Source: Synechococcus sp. BO 8801 (GTDB lineage Bacteria > Cyanobacteriota > Cyanobacteriia > PCC-6307 > Cyanobiaceae). Taken from it: 64,000 nucleotides of DNA. Both the position numbers and the translations under genes were made by a program. Of this stretch, positions 1 to 7,845 are shown one piece after another (positions within the stretch are counted from its first letter, which is position 1; every line of letters begins with the position of its first letter). The stretch is taken from assembly GCF_002252675.1 (NCBI RefSeq), contig NZ_NQKY01000005.1, positions 1-64,000 of the forward strand. Direction: 5' to 3'. The notes under the pieces were generated by a model. It worked only from the letters and a program-made list of their open reading frames with translations. It searched no databases and was not told where the DNA came from.

Positions 1-1
1 C

Positions 2-499
2 GCCCTGCGGGTCTACGGGGTGGGGCTGGCGGCCCAGCAGCTGGAGGAGGCCGTGCGCCGCCGCCAGCTGCCGGTCCAGGTGGTGGAGGGCCCGGAGCAG
101 GCGGATGCGGTGCTGAGCGTGCGCGGCCAGCTGGGGCGCGACCCGGAGCTGCGCCGCCAGGCCCGCGACCTCGGCCTGCCGATCCTGGTGATCAAATCCG
201 ACACCCCCCACCAGCTGCAGCGGGCCATGGAGCGCCTCCTGGAGCGGCGCCGGGGGGGAGGCGGGACGGACGGGGAGGAACCGGCCGCTCCGGCCCGCCT
301 CGACGACGCCCATGCGGCCCTGGAGGAATGCCGGCTTGCGGTGGAGCAGGTGGTGCTGCCCGAGGGCCGGCCGGTGGAACTGCTGCCCCGCAGCGAAGCG
401 GTGCGGGCCCTGCAGGCCGAGCTGGTGCACCACTACCGGCTGCGCAGTGCGGTCTTCGGGCGCGGCCTGCAGCAGCGGCTGCGGGTCTTTCCCGCCTGA
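2..499 (+). CDS. Ycf45-like / R3H-type protein, C-terminal part (5' end outside window)
   Basis: The window opens inside this gene; the frame is open from base 2 with no stop and about 165 residues are visible. It reads into YGVGLAAQQLEEAV, then a stretch ending LPILVIKSDTPHQLQRAMERL, then a C-terminal module VVLPEGRPVELLPR...LVHHYRLRS...LRVFPA. That order matches my memory of cyanobacterial and plastid Ycf45 proteins, which carry an AAA-type ATPase domain followed by a C-terminal R3H-like nucleic-acid-binding module; the ATPase part would lie upstream of the window. The cellular role of Ycf45 is not established. A tRNA-Gln gene follows 112 bp downstream on the same strand. The family call is moderately sure; the function is not. 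Confidence 0.6.
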   Translation, partial: ALRVYGVGLAAQQLEEAVRRRQLPVQVVEGPEQADAVLSVRGQLGRDPELRRQARDLGLPILVIKSDTPHQLQRAMERLLERRRGGGGTDGEEPAAPARLDDAHAALEECRLAVEQVVLPEGRPVELLPRSEAVRALQAELVHHYRLRSAVFGRGLQQRLRVFPA

Positions 500-531
500 A
501 GGGGCCTGCCGCCGTGGTGGACGCCGGCGAG

Positions 532-562
532 TTGACGAAGGACCAGCCGCTGTGGGTAACTA
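532..562 (+). promoter_or_regulatory. possible sigma70-type promoter of tRNA-Gln
   Basis: TTGACG at 532-537 and TAACTA at 557-562 are separated by 19 bp, about 50 bp upstream of the tRNA. The -35 box is good, the -10 box is weak and the spacing is on the long side, so this is only a candidate. Confidence 0.3.
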
Positions 563-611
563 GCAAGGCGCCGGTTTCGGACCGACGCCTGTCCCATCCC
601 ATGGGCTTGAT

Positions 612-683
612 TGGGCCGTCGCCAAGCGGTAAGGCATCGGGTTTTGGTCCCGACATTCCTAGGTTCGAATCCTAGCGGCCCAG
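612..683 (+). tRNA. tRNA-Gln (anticodon TTG)
   Basis: A complete cloverleaf can be drawn. The acceptor arm TGGGCCG (612-618) pairs perfectly with CGGCCCA (676-682), and G683 is the discriminator. The anticodon stem TCGGG/CCCGA encloses a seven-base loop with TTG, decoding CAA/CAG. The T arm carries the GGTTCGAATCC consensus. No CCA is encoded. A run of six T follows at once (684-689), probably serving as terminator with the acceptor/T-arm hairpin. It lies between the Ycf45-like gene and the HAD hydrolase gene. Confidence 0.95.
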
Positions 684-704
684 TTTTTTCTCCCCTTCCC
701 ACCG

Positions 705-1505
705 GTGCCTGAACGCCCGCTGTTGGTGTTCGACTTCGATGGCGTGCTGGTCGACGGCATGGTCGAGTACTGGTGGTCGGCCCGGCGGGCGGCCCTGGCC
801 CTGGTCGCCGGGGAGGCCGGCGAGCGCGGCACCGCCGCCCCCGGCGACTGGCATCTGCCGGAGCAGGCGCCGCCGGGGTTCGCCCTGTTGCGGCCCCTGA
901 TCCACAAAGGCTGGGAGATGGTGCTGATGGCCGCCGAGCTGGGCCGGCCCGACATCGATCTCGACGCCGCCCTGGCCGACTACGAGACCTTCCTCGGGGC
1001 GGCCCTGCGGCGCTGGGGCTGGACCACCGACCAGCTGCAGCAGGCGCTCGAGGGGCTGCGGGCCGAGGCCATCGCCGCCGACCCCGACGCCTGGCTGGCC
1101 CTGCACCGCTTCTACCCCGGCGTCGAGGCGCGCCTGCGGCGCCTGGCGGCGGAGGGGGCCGACTGGGCGGTGCTCACCACCAAGGGCGGGGCCTTCGCCG
1201 CCCGCCTGCTGGCCGCCGCCGGCCTCACGCCCCTGGCCCTGTACGGCCACGAACAGGGCAGCAAGCCGTCGGTGCTGGCGCGGCTGCTGGCCGGGCACGA
1301 CCCCGCTGCGCGTCCCCTGTGGTTCGTCGAGGACCGGCGCCCCACCCTGGAGCTGGTGCGGCGCACCCCCGGGCTGGAGGCGGTGCGCTGCTATCTGGTG
1401 TCCTGGGGGTACCTGGGCCCCGGGGACGGGGAGGGGCTGGCCCCCCTGGGCATCCGCTGGCTGGAGCCCGCCGGTTTTGAGGCCCCCCTGGCGCTCTGGC
1501 CATGA
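705..1505 (+). CDS. HAD-superfamily hydrolase
   Basis: A 266-residue protein with a GTG start 22 bp after the tRNA-Gln gene. HAD motifs are in order: motif I DFDGVLVD (Asp10 nucleophile, Asp12) at the N-terminus, motif II Thr in AVLTTKGG, motif III Lys in the GSKPSVL stretch, and motif IV acidic pair in WFVEDRRPTLE. The region between motifs I and II is the usual helical cap position. Family members are Mg-dependent phosphatases or phosphoglycolate-phosphatase-like enzymes; the substrate cannot be read from sequence. It stands alone, with recA about 170 bp downstream behind its own SOS-box-like site, so co-transcription with recA is not required. Confidence 0.85.
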   Translation: MPERPLLVFDFDGVLVDGMVEYWWSARRAALALVAGEAGERGTAAPGDWHLPEQAPPGFALLRPLIHKGWEMVLMAAELGRPDIDLDAALADYETFLGAALRRWGWTTDQLQQALEGLRAEAIAADPDAWLALHRFYPGVEARLRRLAAEGADWAVLTTKGGAFAARLLAAAGLTPLALYGHEQGSKPSVLARLLAGHDPAARPLWFVEDRRPTLELVRRTPGLEAVRCYLVSWGYLGPGDGEGLAPLGIRWLEPAGFEAPLALWP

Positions 1506-1513
1506 CCCGCTAG

Positions 1514-1527
1514 AGTACGCCCGTACT
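1514..1527. promoter_or_regulatory. LexA (SOS) box-like palindrome upstream of recA
   Basis: AGTAC-GCCC-GTACT is a perfect 5+5 bp inverted repeat with a 4-bp centre, 148 bp before the recA start. It closely resembles the GTAC...GTAC operator recalled for LexA in marine picocyanobacteria; the base before the second GTAC (C) departs from the degenerate consensus I remember (A, G or T). Position and symmetry both fit SOS control of recA. Confidence 0.65.
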
Positions 1528-1675
1528 ACACGGGATTGATACGCCGGCCTCTCCGGGTGGCACTGGTTCTCCAGAGGTCGCAGGATGGCGCCCGGTTCCG
1601 GCCCCCTCTCCCATCCCCATCCCCCGCCTGCACGGCTCCAGCCGGCTGCGGCCCGTTCCATCACCCACCCCCACC

Positions 1676-2878
1676 ATGCCTGCCGATTCCAGGGCCACGG
1701 CCGCCGCCGCAGCGTCTTCCTCCAGCTCCCCGTCCACCTCCTACGTGTCCGCCGCCGCCCCCAGCGGCGATCCCCGGGCCGCCGCCGAGCGCGACAAGGC
1801 CCTGGGTCTGGTGCTCACCCAGATCGAGCGCAACTTCGGCAAGGGCTCGATCATGCGGCTGGGGGATGCCTCCCGCATGCGGGTGGAAACGGTCCCCACC
1901 GGGGCCCTCACCCTCGATCTGGCCCTCGGGGGCGGCTATCCCAAGGGCCGGGTGGTGGAGGTCTACGGACCCGAGAGCTCCGGCAAGACCACCCTCACCC
2001 TCCATGCCATCGCCGAGGTGCAGAAGCGCGGCGGCGTGGCGGCCTTCGTGGATGCGGAGCATGCCCTCGATCCGGTCTATGCCGCCGCCCTCGGGGTCGA
2101 CATCGAAAACCTGCTGGTCTCCCAGCCGGATACCGGCGAGATGGCCCTGGAGATCGTTGACCAGCTGGTGCGCTCGGCCGCCGTCGACATCGTCGTCGTC
2201 GACTCGGTGGCGGCCCTGACGCCCCGGGCCGAGATCGAAGGGGAGATGGGCGACCTGGCGGTGGGCAGCCAGGCCCGGCTGATGAGCCAGGCCATGCGCA
2301 AGATCACCGGCAACATCGGCAAGTCCGGCTGCACGGTGATCTTCCTCAACCAGCTGCGCCAGAAGATCGGCGTCACCTACGGCAACCCGGAAACCACCAC
2401 CGGTGGTAACGCCCTCAAGTTCTATGCCTCGGTGCGCCTCGACATCCGCCGCATCCAGACCCTCAAGCGCGGCACCGAGGAGTACGGCATCCGGGCCAAG
2501 GTGAAGGTGGCCAAGAACAAGGTGGCGCCCCCCTTCCGCATCGCCGAGTTCGACATCCTCTTCGGCCGCGGCATCAGCACCCTGGGCTGCCTGCTCGATC
2601 TGGCCGAGGAAACGGGCGTGGTCACCCGCAAGGGCGCCTGGTACAGCTATGAGGGCGACAACATCGGCCAGGGCCGCGACAACACGATCGCCTGGCTGGA
2701 GCAGAACCCCGGGCCGAAGGAGGTGATCGAGACGCTCACCCGCCAGAAGCTCACCGAGGGTTCCGAGGTCACCGCCAACTCGATGAAGCCCCTGGCGGCG
2801 GCGGCCAAGCTGGCGGCCGCCAAACCCTCCGCCGGTGCCGACGCCCCCGAGCTGGAGGAGCTGCCGGCCGCGGGCTGA
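1676..2878 (+). CDS. recA: recombinase RecA
   Basis: RecA, the ATP-dependent strand-exchange protein of homologous recombination and co-protease for LexA cleavage, 400 residues. Residues 1-35 are a low-complexity Ala/Ser/Pro extension. The conserved core begins near residue 40 ([20 protein letters not shown]). Walker A is GPESSGKT (98-105), followed by the [11 protein letters not shown] segment, the Walker B region [12 protein letters not shown], loop L1/L2 motifs and the signature [20 protein letters not shown]. The C-terminus is Ala-rich. The ATG at 1676 gives the standard short leader. The upstream AGTAC-GCCC-GTACT palindrome suggests LexA regulation, and a strong hairpin follows the stop codon. 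No anomaly; certain identification. Confidence 0.98.
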   Translation: MPADSRATAAAAASSSSSPSTSYVSAAAPSGDPRAAAERDKALGLVLTQIERNFGKGSIMRLGDASRMRVETVPTGALTLDLALGGGYPKGRVVEVYGPESSGKTTLTLHAIAEVQKRGGVAAFVDAEHALDPVYAAALGVDIENLLVSQPDTGEMALEIVDQLVRSAAVDIVVVDSVAALTPRAEIEGEMGDLAVGSQARLMSQAMRKITGNIGKSGCTVIFLNQLRQKIGVTYGNPETTTGGNALKFYASVRLDIRRIQTLKRGTEEYGIRAKVKVAKNKVAPPFRIAEFDILFGRGISTLGCLLDLAEETGVVTRKGAWYSYEGDNIGQGRDNTIAWLEQNPGPKEVIETLTRQKLTEGSEVTANSMKPLAAAAKLAAAKPSAGADAPELEELPAAG

Positions 2879-2880
2879 TT

Positions 2881-2907
2881 CCGGGGGCCCCTGAGGCAGG
2901 CCCCCGG
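2881..2907. terminator. hairpin terminator between recA and DUF1815 gene
   Basis: CCGGGGGCC (2881-2889) and GGCCCCCGG (2899-2907) form a perfect 9-bp GC stem with a 9-nt loop, starting two bases after the recA stop. No T tract follows. It sits between convergent genes and could act in both directions. Confidence 0.6.
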
Positions 2908-2917
2908 GGCGCCTGGC

Positions 2918-3283
2918 TCAGGGCTGGGCCGGCAGAGCCGCTCCGGAAGTCCTGGTGCTGGCTGCGGCCGGCTCGGCCGTGGGCTGCAGCACCAGCACCA
3001 CCCGCTGCAGTTCCTGGATCGCGTCGGCGCCCTCGAGCTTCACCAGCTCCTGGCCGTTGCGGGACTCCACCCAGCTGATGCCGAAATCGGACACCAGCAG
3101 CCGCACCATGTGGTTGTCACCCAGGTCGGCGACGAAGGAGGCGCCATGGCCGTCGCGGCCGTCGCCGCAGGTGTAGCAGGTGGCTACATGGCCCTGTTTC
3201 CGCAGGGACACTGCCAGGGCCTGGAGGCTCAGGATCAGATCCTCAACGGCCGAGCGGTACTGCTCGGCCAGACGGAGAAACAT
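2918..3283 (-). CDS. DUF1815 family protein
   Basis: A 121-residue cytosolic protein convergent with recA. It starts MFLRLAEQYRSAVEDL and has a central Cys pair and Asp/His-rich loop (YTCGDGRDGHGASFVADLGD) followed by HMVRLLVSDFGISWVES. I recognise it as the cyanobacterial DUF1815 family, which has no known function. The last 20 residues are Ala/Thr/Pro-rich and poorly ordered. In picocyanobacterial genomes this gene is commonly found beside recA and the DUF2839 gene, as here. There is no signal peptide or membrane segment. Confidence 0.75.
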   Translation of the reverse strand: MFLRLAEQYRSAVEDLILSLQALAVSLRKQGHVATCYTCGDGRDGHGASFVADLGDNHMVRLLVSDFGISWVESRNGQELVKLEGADAIQELQRVVLVLQPTAEPAAASTRTSGAALPAQP

Positions 3284-3420
3284 GGGTCGTTCCCATCACG
3301 ATCCGCAGATCATAAGGATTTCTTCCGATTCTCGCCAGGCGCCCCGGCCCGGCAGGGTCGCTAAATGGGGAGACCCGCACCCAGGAGACCCGCACCAGGT
3401 AAGCCCCCCGGTGTCCCTGC

Positions 3421-3672
3421 TCAGCCGTCGGCCAGGGTCCACCAGCCGGCCGCCGGGCCGATGAAGCGCACGGTGACCCAGAAAAGGGCCAGGCCGCCGA
3501 TGCCGATCCAGGCCCCCTTGGTGGTGATCGCCACGAAGCGGGAGGCCTGGTCGCGGGTCAGGGGCAGCCAGTCGACGATCCGGGGGGACGTGTCGACGGT
3601 CTTGGTTTTGCTGGCGCGTGGCTTGTCGCGGGGCGGCAGACCCTGCTCGGCCCGGCGTTTGGCTTCCCCCAT
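3421..3672 (-). CDS. DUF2839 family small membrane protein
   Basis: An 83-residue protein starting MGEAKRRAEQGLPPRD, a charged N-terminus typical of the cyanobacterial DUF2839 family, followed by WLPLTRDQASRFVAITTKGAW and one C-terminal hydrophobic segment (about residues 53-75). Function is unknown. It lies between DUF1815 and the helicase-like gene on the same strand; the stop codon of the helicase-like gene is 28 bp upstream of its start, so the two are probably co-transcribed. Confidence 0.75.
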   Translation of the reverse strand: MGEAKRRAEQGLPPRDKPRASKTKTVDTSPRIVDWLPLTRDQASRFVAITTKGAWIGIGGLALFWVTVRFIGPAAGWWTLADG

Positions 3673-3700
3673 CAGGCGTTCGGTGGCAACTGGCAGCAGG

Positions 3701-5158
3701 CTAGGAGTCGGGCCGCAACCGGTTCAGGGCCACCCAGGGCTCCAGGGCGGTGAACACCAGCCGCCCCCAGCTGCGGCCCCGCAGGCGGCCGTCCAGCACC
3801 GCCAGCCGGCCGCCGCTGCGGCGCAGCCCCGCCACGCCCCGCTGCAGCCGGTTGAGGGCCTCCGGCAGCAGCAGTTCCCGGAACCAGTCACGGCCCTGCT
3901 GGCGCAGCACCCCCACCCGGGCCGCCGTGAGCGGATCCTCCAGGCTGGCGATCGGCAGCAGGCCCACCACCACCTGGCAGGGCAGGGGCAGGCGCGGCTG
4001 GTTCTCCAGCCACCAGTCCCAGCTGCAGCACACCACCCCGTTGCTCTCCGGGGCCAGGTTCTGGTGGCACACGCGGCTGCCGAACTCGGCGGCCAGGCCG
4101 CTGGCCAGGCCCAGGCACAGGGCCGGATCGTCGATCAGCACCACCGACAGGCCGCCCTGGCCCAGGACCAGCCGCCGGCCCTGCTCCAGCAGGTGCTCGG
4201 CGTACTGGGGACTGTTGGGCAGGGGCTGGCGCAGGGGGGCGTAGAGGGGCAGGGGGTCGGAGAGGGGGGGATCGGCCAGGTCCAGCACCACCGCGGGCTT
4301 CAGCCCCAGGGCGGCACCGGAGGCGGGCTGGCCCTCCGCCGCCCGGCCGGTGGCCAGCTCCCCGATCAGCACCGCCCCCCGCCCCACCAGCAGGCCGGCC
4401 AGTTCGTTCAGGGGTTCGAGGGGTTGGCGCAGCAGGTTCCACTGCAACAATGACGGATCCACCCGGGCCCAGCTGCTCCAGCCCGCCCCGGCGCTCAGCC
4501 AGCGGGGCCAGGGCTCGGGGAGGGGCTCCAGCAGCCGCAGCAGGTGGCGCAGGGGGGCCTCGTCATCGTCGGCCAGGGCCACCAGCCGGTGGGGGGAGCG
4601 GGGATGGGCGAGCACCCGGCGGCTGAGCCGTTCGTGCAGGGCCAGCAGGCAGCCTTCGGCGCTGGGCTGGACGCGGCGCAGCTGGTCCCAGTGGCGGGGC
4701 TCCAGCTCCACTTCCAGGGCCTCGCGCAGGGCCGCCTCCAGGGTCTCGGCCTCGGGGATCACCAGTTGCCGTTCCCCCAGTTCGCCCTGGCGCCAGGCCG
4801 TCACCAGCTCGCGGTGGTCGAGCAGCCAGAGCGGGGTGCCGGCGGGGGCCCCGGGCCCTTCCCAGCAGGCCAGCTCCAGGCCCACGCTGCGCAGCCGGGG
4901 CCACTCCACCCGCAGCAGCCGCTGGCGCAGGGCCGGGGTGACCACCAGGGCCAGGGGGACCTCGCTGAGGGCCAGGGGCACCAGCAGGCTGATCCACCAG
5001 CTGGGGGCGGTGCCGGGGGCCAGCCGCACCAGGGTGTGGTCGGCCCGGCGCAGGCTGCGGGCCACCAGGCGGCTGAGGGTGAGGTGATGGGGCCAGCGTT
5101 CCACCCCCTCTCGCTGCAGGAGAGCCTTGAGGTGCTGGTGGGCGCGGGCTTCCAACAT
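3701..5158 (-). CDS. DinG/Rad3-like helicase-related protein, cyanobacterial
   Basis: A 485-residue protein. The start MLEARAHQHLKALLQ is chosen because frame upstream of it runs into tyrA on the opposite strand. Leu-rich stretches such as SLLVPLALSEVPLALVVTP resemble the first motif region of cyanobacterial 'Rad3-related helicase' genes found at this position near recA and tyrA. I cannot find a canonical Walker A: the equivalent loop (RLAPGTAPSWW) has no GKT/S. A clear DEAH box is also not seen; VALADDDEAP is the nearest acidic stretch. It may be a degenerate or atypical member. Only 43 bp separate its start from the divergent tyrA start. Identity rests partly on gene order. Confidence 0.5.
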   Translation of the reverse strand: MLEARAHQHLKALLQREGVERWPHHLTLSRLVARSLRRADHTLVRLAPGTAPSWWISLLVPLALSEVPLALVVTPALRQRLLRVEWPRLRSVGLELACWEGPGAPAGTPLWLLDHRELVTAWRQGELGERQLVIPEAETLEAALREALEVELEPRHWDQLRRVQPSAEGCLLALHERLSRRVLAHPRSPHRLVALADDDEAPLRHLLRLLEPLPEPWPRWLSAGAGWSSWARVDPSLLQWNLLRQPLEPLNELAGLLVGRGAVLIGELATGRAAEGQPASGAALGLKPAVVLDLADPPLSDPLPLYAPLRQPLPNSPQYAEHLLEQGRRLVLGQGGLSVVLIDDPALCLGLASGLAAEFGSRVCHQNLAPESNGVVCCSWDWWLENQPRLPLPCQVVVGLLPIASLEDPLTAARVGVLRQQGRDWFRELLLPEALNRLQRGVAGLRRSGGRLAVLDGRLRGRSWGRLVFTALEPWVALNRLRPDS

Positions 5159-5201
5159 CGCCGGATCGTAGGAAGCTGGCTCCAGCCGATCCGCAGCGAC
5201 G

Positions 5202-6104
5202 ATGACACCCCTCTGGCAGAGCGAACCGGTGGGGGTGGTGGGCCTGGGGCTGATCGGCGGCTCCCTGGGGCTCGATCTGATGGCGGCCGGGGCCCAGGTG
5301 CGGGCCCTGGTGCACCGGCCGGCCACTGCCATGCGGGCCAGGGAGCGGGGGCTGGCCAGCGTGGTGAGCACCGATCCGGCCGTGCTGGCGGGCTGCGGGC
5401 TGGTGCTGCTGGCCCTGCCCCTCGACCGGCTGCTGGAGCCGGATCCCGCCCTGCTGGCGGCGCTGCCGGCCGCGGCGGTGATCACGGATGTGGGCTCGGT
5501 GAAGGGGCCGGTGCTGCGCCGCTGGCGCCAGCTGCTGGCGGCGAGCGGCGGCGGCCCGGCGGCGTCCCGCTTCGTGGCCTCCCATCCGATGGCGGGCACG
5601 GCCCGGGCCGGGGTGGAGGCGGGGGAGAGGGGGCTGTTCCAGGGACGGCCCTGGGTGGCGACCCCGGAGCCGGACACCGACCCGGCGGCGCTGGCGGCGG
5701 TGCGGGAGCTGGCGGAGGCCCTCGGGGCCCGCTGGCTGTGCTGCGACGCCGAGGCCCACGACCGGGCCGTGGCCCTCATCTCCCACCTGCCGGTGCTGGT
5801 GGGGGCGGCCCTGCTGCAGGCGGCCGACGCCGGGGGCGATGCGGCCTGCGCCACCCCGGAGGTCGGGGCCGGCCTGGTGCGGGCCCTGGCCTCCAGCGGC
5901 TTCGCCGACACGACCCGCGTCGGCGGCGGCAACCCGGAGCTCGGCATGCTGATGGCCCGTTCCAACCGGGAGGCGCTGCTGGAGGCCCTGGGGCACTACC
6001 GGCGCTCCCTGGCCGGCCTCGAAGCGATGGTGCGGCAGGAGGACTGGGGCGGACTGGAGCAGTCGCTGGTGCTCAGCCAGCAATTGCGGCCCGACTTCCT
6101 CTGA
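5202..6104 (+). CDS. tyrA: prephenate/arogenate dehydrogenase
   Basis: TyrA-type NAD(P)-dependent dehydrogenase, oxidatively decarboxylating prephenate (or arogenate, as recalled for cyanobacteria) in tyrosine synthesis. The 300-residue protein has an N-terminal Rossmann fold, with GLGLIG at residues 14-19 and an Arg-rich second strand (RALVHRPATAMRARERG) after it that would suit NADP. The family signature SHPMAGT with its conserved His follows, then the helical dimerisation domain with HDRAVALISHLPVLV. There is no ACT or chorismate mutase domain. Divergent from the helicase-like gene and about 50 bp before corA. The last codons are tandemly duplicated beyond the stop. Confidence 0.9.
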   Translation: MTPLWQSEPVGVVGLGLIGGSLGLDLMAAGAQVRALVHRPATAMRARERGLASVVSTDPAVLAGCGLVLLALPLDRLLEPDPALLAALPAAAVITDVGSVKGPVLRRWRQLLAASGGGPAASRFVASHPMAGTARAGVEAGERGLFQGRPWVATPEPDTDPAALAAVRELAEALGARWLCCDAEAHDRAVALISHLPVLVGAALLQAADAGGDAACATPEVGAGLVRALASSGFADTTRVGGGNPELGMLMARSNREALLEALGHYRRSLAGLEAMVRQEDWGGLEQSLVLSQQLRPDFL

Positions 6105-6125
6105 CTCGGCCCGACTTCCTCTGAC
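6087..6125 (+). repeat. 20-bp tandem duplication across the tyrA stop codon
   Basis: The unit CGGCCCGACTTCCTCTGACT occurs at 6087-6106 and again from 6107 (19 of 20 bases, to 6125). The first copy encodes the last residues and stop of tyrA; the second lies outside the gene. It looks like a simple slippage duplication. Confidence 0.9.
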
Positions 6126-6157
6126 CGTGGGATGCCGATAGGCTCCGTGCCACATCG

Positions 6158-7297
6158 ATGCCTCCGGGCCCGGCGATGAAGACCAGGCCATCGCGACCGT
6201 CTCCGCGCATCCGCGGCGCCAGTGGCGCCACGGGCGGCCGTGGAATCCGCAGTCGCCGGATCCGGCCCGGGTCCTCCCCGGGCACCGTGGTGTTCGTGGG
6301 CGAGCAGCGGCTGGCCAAGGTGCAGATCGATGTCATCCATTACGACGCCGATGGCTGGTCGGAGCATCGCGATTTCACGGTGAACGGCTGCGCTGAAGCG
6401 GTGACGGAGGGCAGCATCACCTGGATGAACGTCAGTGGCGTCCATGACGTCGCCCTGGTGGAGCGTCTCGGCGAGTGCTTTGGCCTGCATCCGATGACCC
6501 TGGAGGACATCGCCAATACCACCCAGCGCCCCAAGGTGGAGGAGTTTCCGGGCTATGTCTTCATGGTGTTGAAGATGATCGCCTTCAACGAAGACACCCA
6601 GACCATTGACATTGAACATGTGAGCGTCGTCCTCGGCGATCACTTCGTGATTTCCTTCCTTGAGGATGACGGCGACGTCTTCGACGGGGTGCGTGACCGG
6701 ATCCGTTCCTCCGGCGGCCGGATCCGCTGGATGAAGGCCGACTACCTCGCCTACTCCCTGCTGGACGCCGTTGTCGACCATTACTTCCTGGCCGTGGAAC
6801 GGATGGGCGACATCATCGAGGAAGTCGATGATCGGCTGCTGGAGGATCCCCACCCCGGCGACATCAAGGAGATCCATGGCCTCAAGCGGGCCATCCTCAG
6901 CCTGCGCAAGGCCGTCTGGCCGATCCGGGAGGAGGTGGCCATGATCGTCAAGAGTGAGTCCTCCCTGCTGACGGCCGAGAGCCGGGTGTTCTGGCGCGAT
7001 CTCTACGACCACTGCATCCAGATCATCGATCTCGTGGAAACTCACCGCGACATTCTCGGGGGTATGCATGACACCTACCTCTCGATCCTCAGCCATCGGA
7101 TGAACGAGGTGATGAAGGTGCTGACGATCATCTCCACCATCTTCATCCCGCTCACCTTCATTGCCGGTGTTTATGGCATGAACTTCAAGGAGATGCCCGA
7201 GCTGGAGTGGCGCGGTGGCTATTACTCGGTGTGGGGCGTGATGATCGTGATCGGCATCTCCCTGTACCTCTATTTCCGCCGCAAGCAGTGGCTCTGA
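6158..7297 (+). CDS. corA: CorA-family Mg2+/Co2+ transporter
   Basis: CorA-type divalent cation channel of the inner membrane, 379 residues (ATG at 6176 is an alternative start; the first 40 residues are Arg-rich and poorly conserved). A large cytosolic domain contains WMNVSGVHDVALVERLG and the EDIANTTQRPKVEEF segment, then a long alpha-helical stretch. Two C-terminal membrane helices flank the selectivity signature YGMN (GMN at 340-342). The C-terminus is positively charged (FRRKQWL) as in the family. It follows tyrA by 50 bp and is closed by a hairpin with a T-rich tail. The CorA call is secure; whether Mg or Co is the main cargo is not visible. Confidence 0.93.
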   Translation: MPPGPAMKTRPSRPSPRIRGASGATGGRGIRSRRIRPGSSPGTVVFVGEQRLAKVQIDVIHYDADGWSEHRDFTVNGCAEAVTEGSITWMNVSGVHDVALVERLGECFGLHPMTLEDIANTTQRPKVEEFPGYVFMVLKMIAFNEDTQTIDIEHVSVVLGDHFVISFLEDDGDVFDGVRDRIRSSGGRIRWMKADYLAYSLLDAVVDHYFLAVERMGDIIEEVDDRLLEDPHPGDIKEIHGLKRAILSLRKAVWPIREEVAMIVKSESSLLTAESRVFWRDLYDHCIQIIDLVETHRDILGGMHDTYLSILSHRMNEVMKVLTIISTIFIPLTFIAGVYGMNFKEMPELEWRGGYYSVWGVMIVIGISLYLYFRRKQWL

Positions 7298-7327
7298 GGG
7301 CCGTGTCGGGATCAGCGGTGGTTATGT

Positions 7328-7359
7328 AGCCAATGCCACTGATTTTGGCTTTTCTTTCT
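7328..7359 (+). terminator. Rho-independent terminator after corA
   Basis: AGCCAA (7328-7333) and TTGGCT (7345-7350) form a stem with an 11-nt loop, followed by TTTCTTTCT. This is a good intrinsic terminator about 30 bp after the corA stop. The rest of the 150-bp gap to the next gene shows nothing clear. Confidence 0.7.
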
Positions 7360-7446
7360 CCCCGCTACGGATCATTGCCGCGCCGGGCCGTTCGTGGGCA
7401 GGGGCCTCACCCGTTTCTACGGTTGCTCAGGATGCGTTGAACACGC

Positions 7447-7845
7447 GTGAGTTTCCTGAGTGATGCCATGCAGCTCCTGAGGGACGCCGGCACGGCGGCG
7501 GGCCTCTCCGAAGGGGCCATCCAATGCCATGCCGGCTGCTACCGGGAGAACCTGTCCCGCTGCAGCGAGGCGATGCTGCAGTACGAGCGGGTGTGGCTGC
7601 AGCAGCAGCTGCGGGCCCTGCGGGACTGCGAGGGCCATCCGGTGCTGATGGCCCGGGTGGGCGGCGAGGATCGGCTGCGCGCGCTGGTGTCCCAGAGCGT
7701 GCTGTTCCAGCTGCTGCTGCAGAACGAGTTCGCCCGCCGCGGCCTCACCCCCGAGGAGCCCCGCGGACCGGTGGTGGCGGCCGAGGAGGCCTGGGAGATC
7801 ACCAGCGTGCAGGTCAAGCGCGAGTGGGGGATCCTGCCCACCTGA
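7447..7845 (+). CDS. hypothetical protein, helical, cyanobacterial
   Basis: A 132-residue protein with a GTG start. I do not recognise a family. It is Leu/Gln-rich and probably all-helical (YERVWLQQQLRALRDCEGHPVL, then VSQSVLFQLLLQNEFARRG), with three Cys in the first half (CHAGCYRE...C). There is no signal peptide. The C-terminal part (EAWEITSVQVKREWGIL) ends on a stop that overlaps the probable start of the ATP-grasp gene, so the two form a translationally coupled pair and may work together. Confidence 0.6.
   Translation: MSFLSDAMQLLRDAGTAAGLSEGAIQCHAGCYRENLSRCSEAMLQYERVWLQQQLRALRDCEGHPVLMARVGGEDRLRALVSQSVLFQLLLQNEFARRGLTPEEPRGPVVAAEEAWEITSVQVKREWGILPT

Noticed and set aside
5159-5965. N-terminal extension of the helicase-like gene over tyrA
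   Set aside because: The extension is antisense to the tyrA Rossmann domain, is Ser/Arg/Pro-rich and has no conserved motif; ATG 5158 is a natural start.
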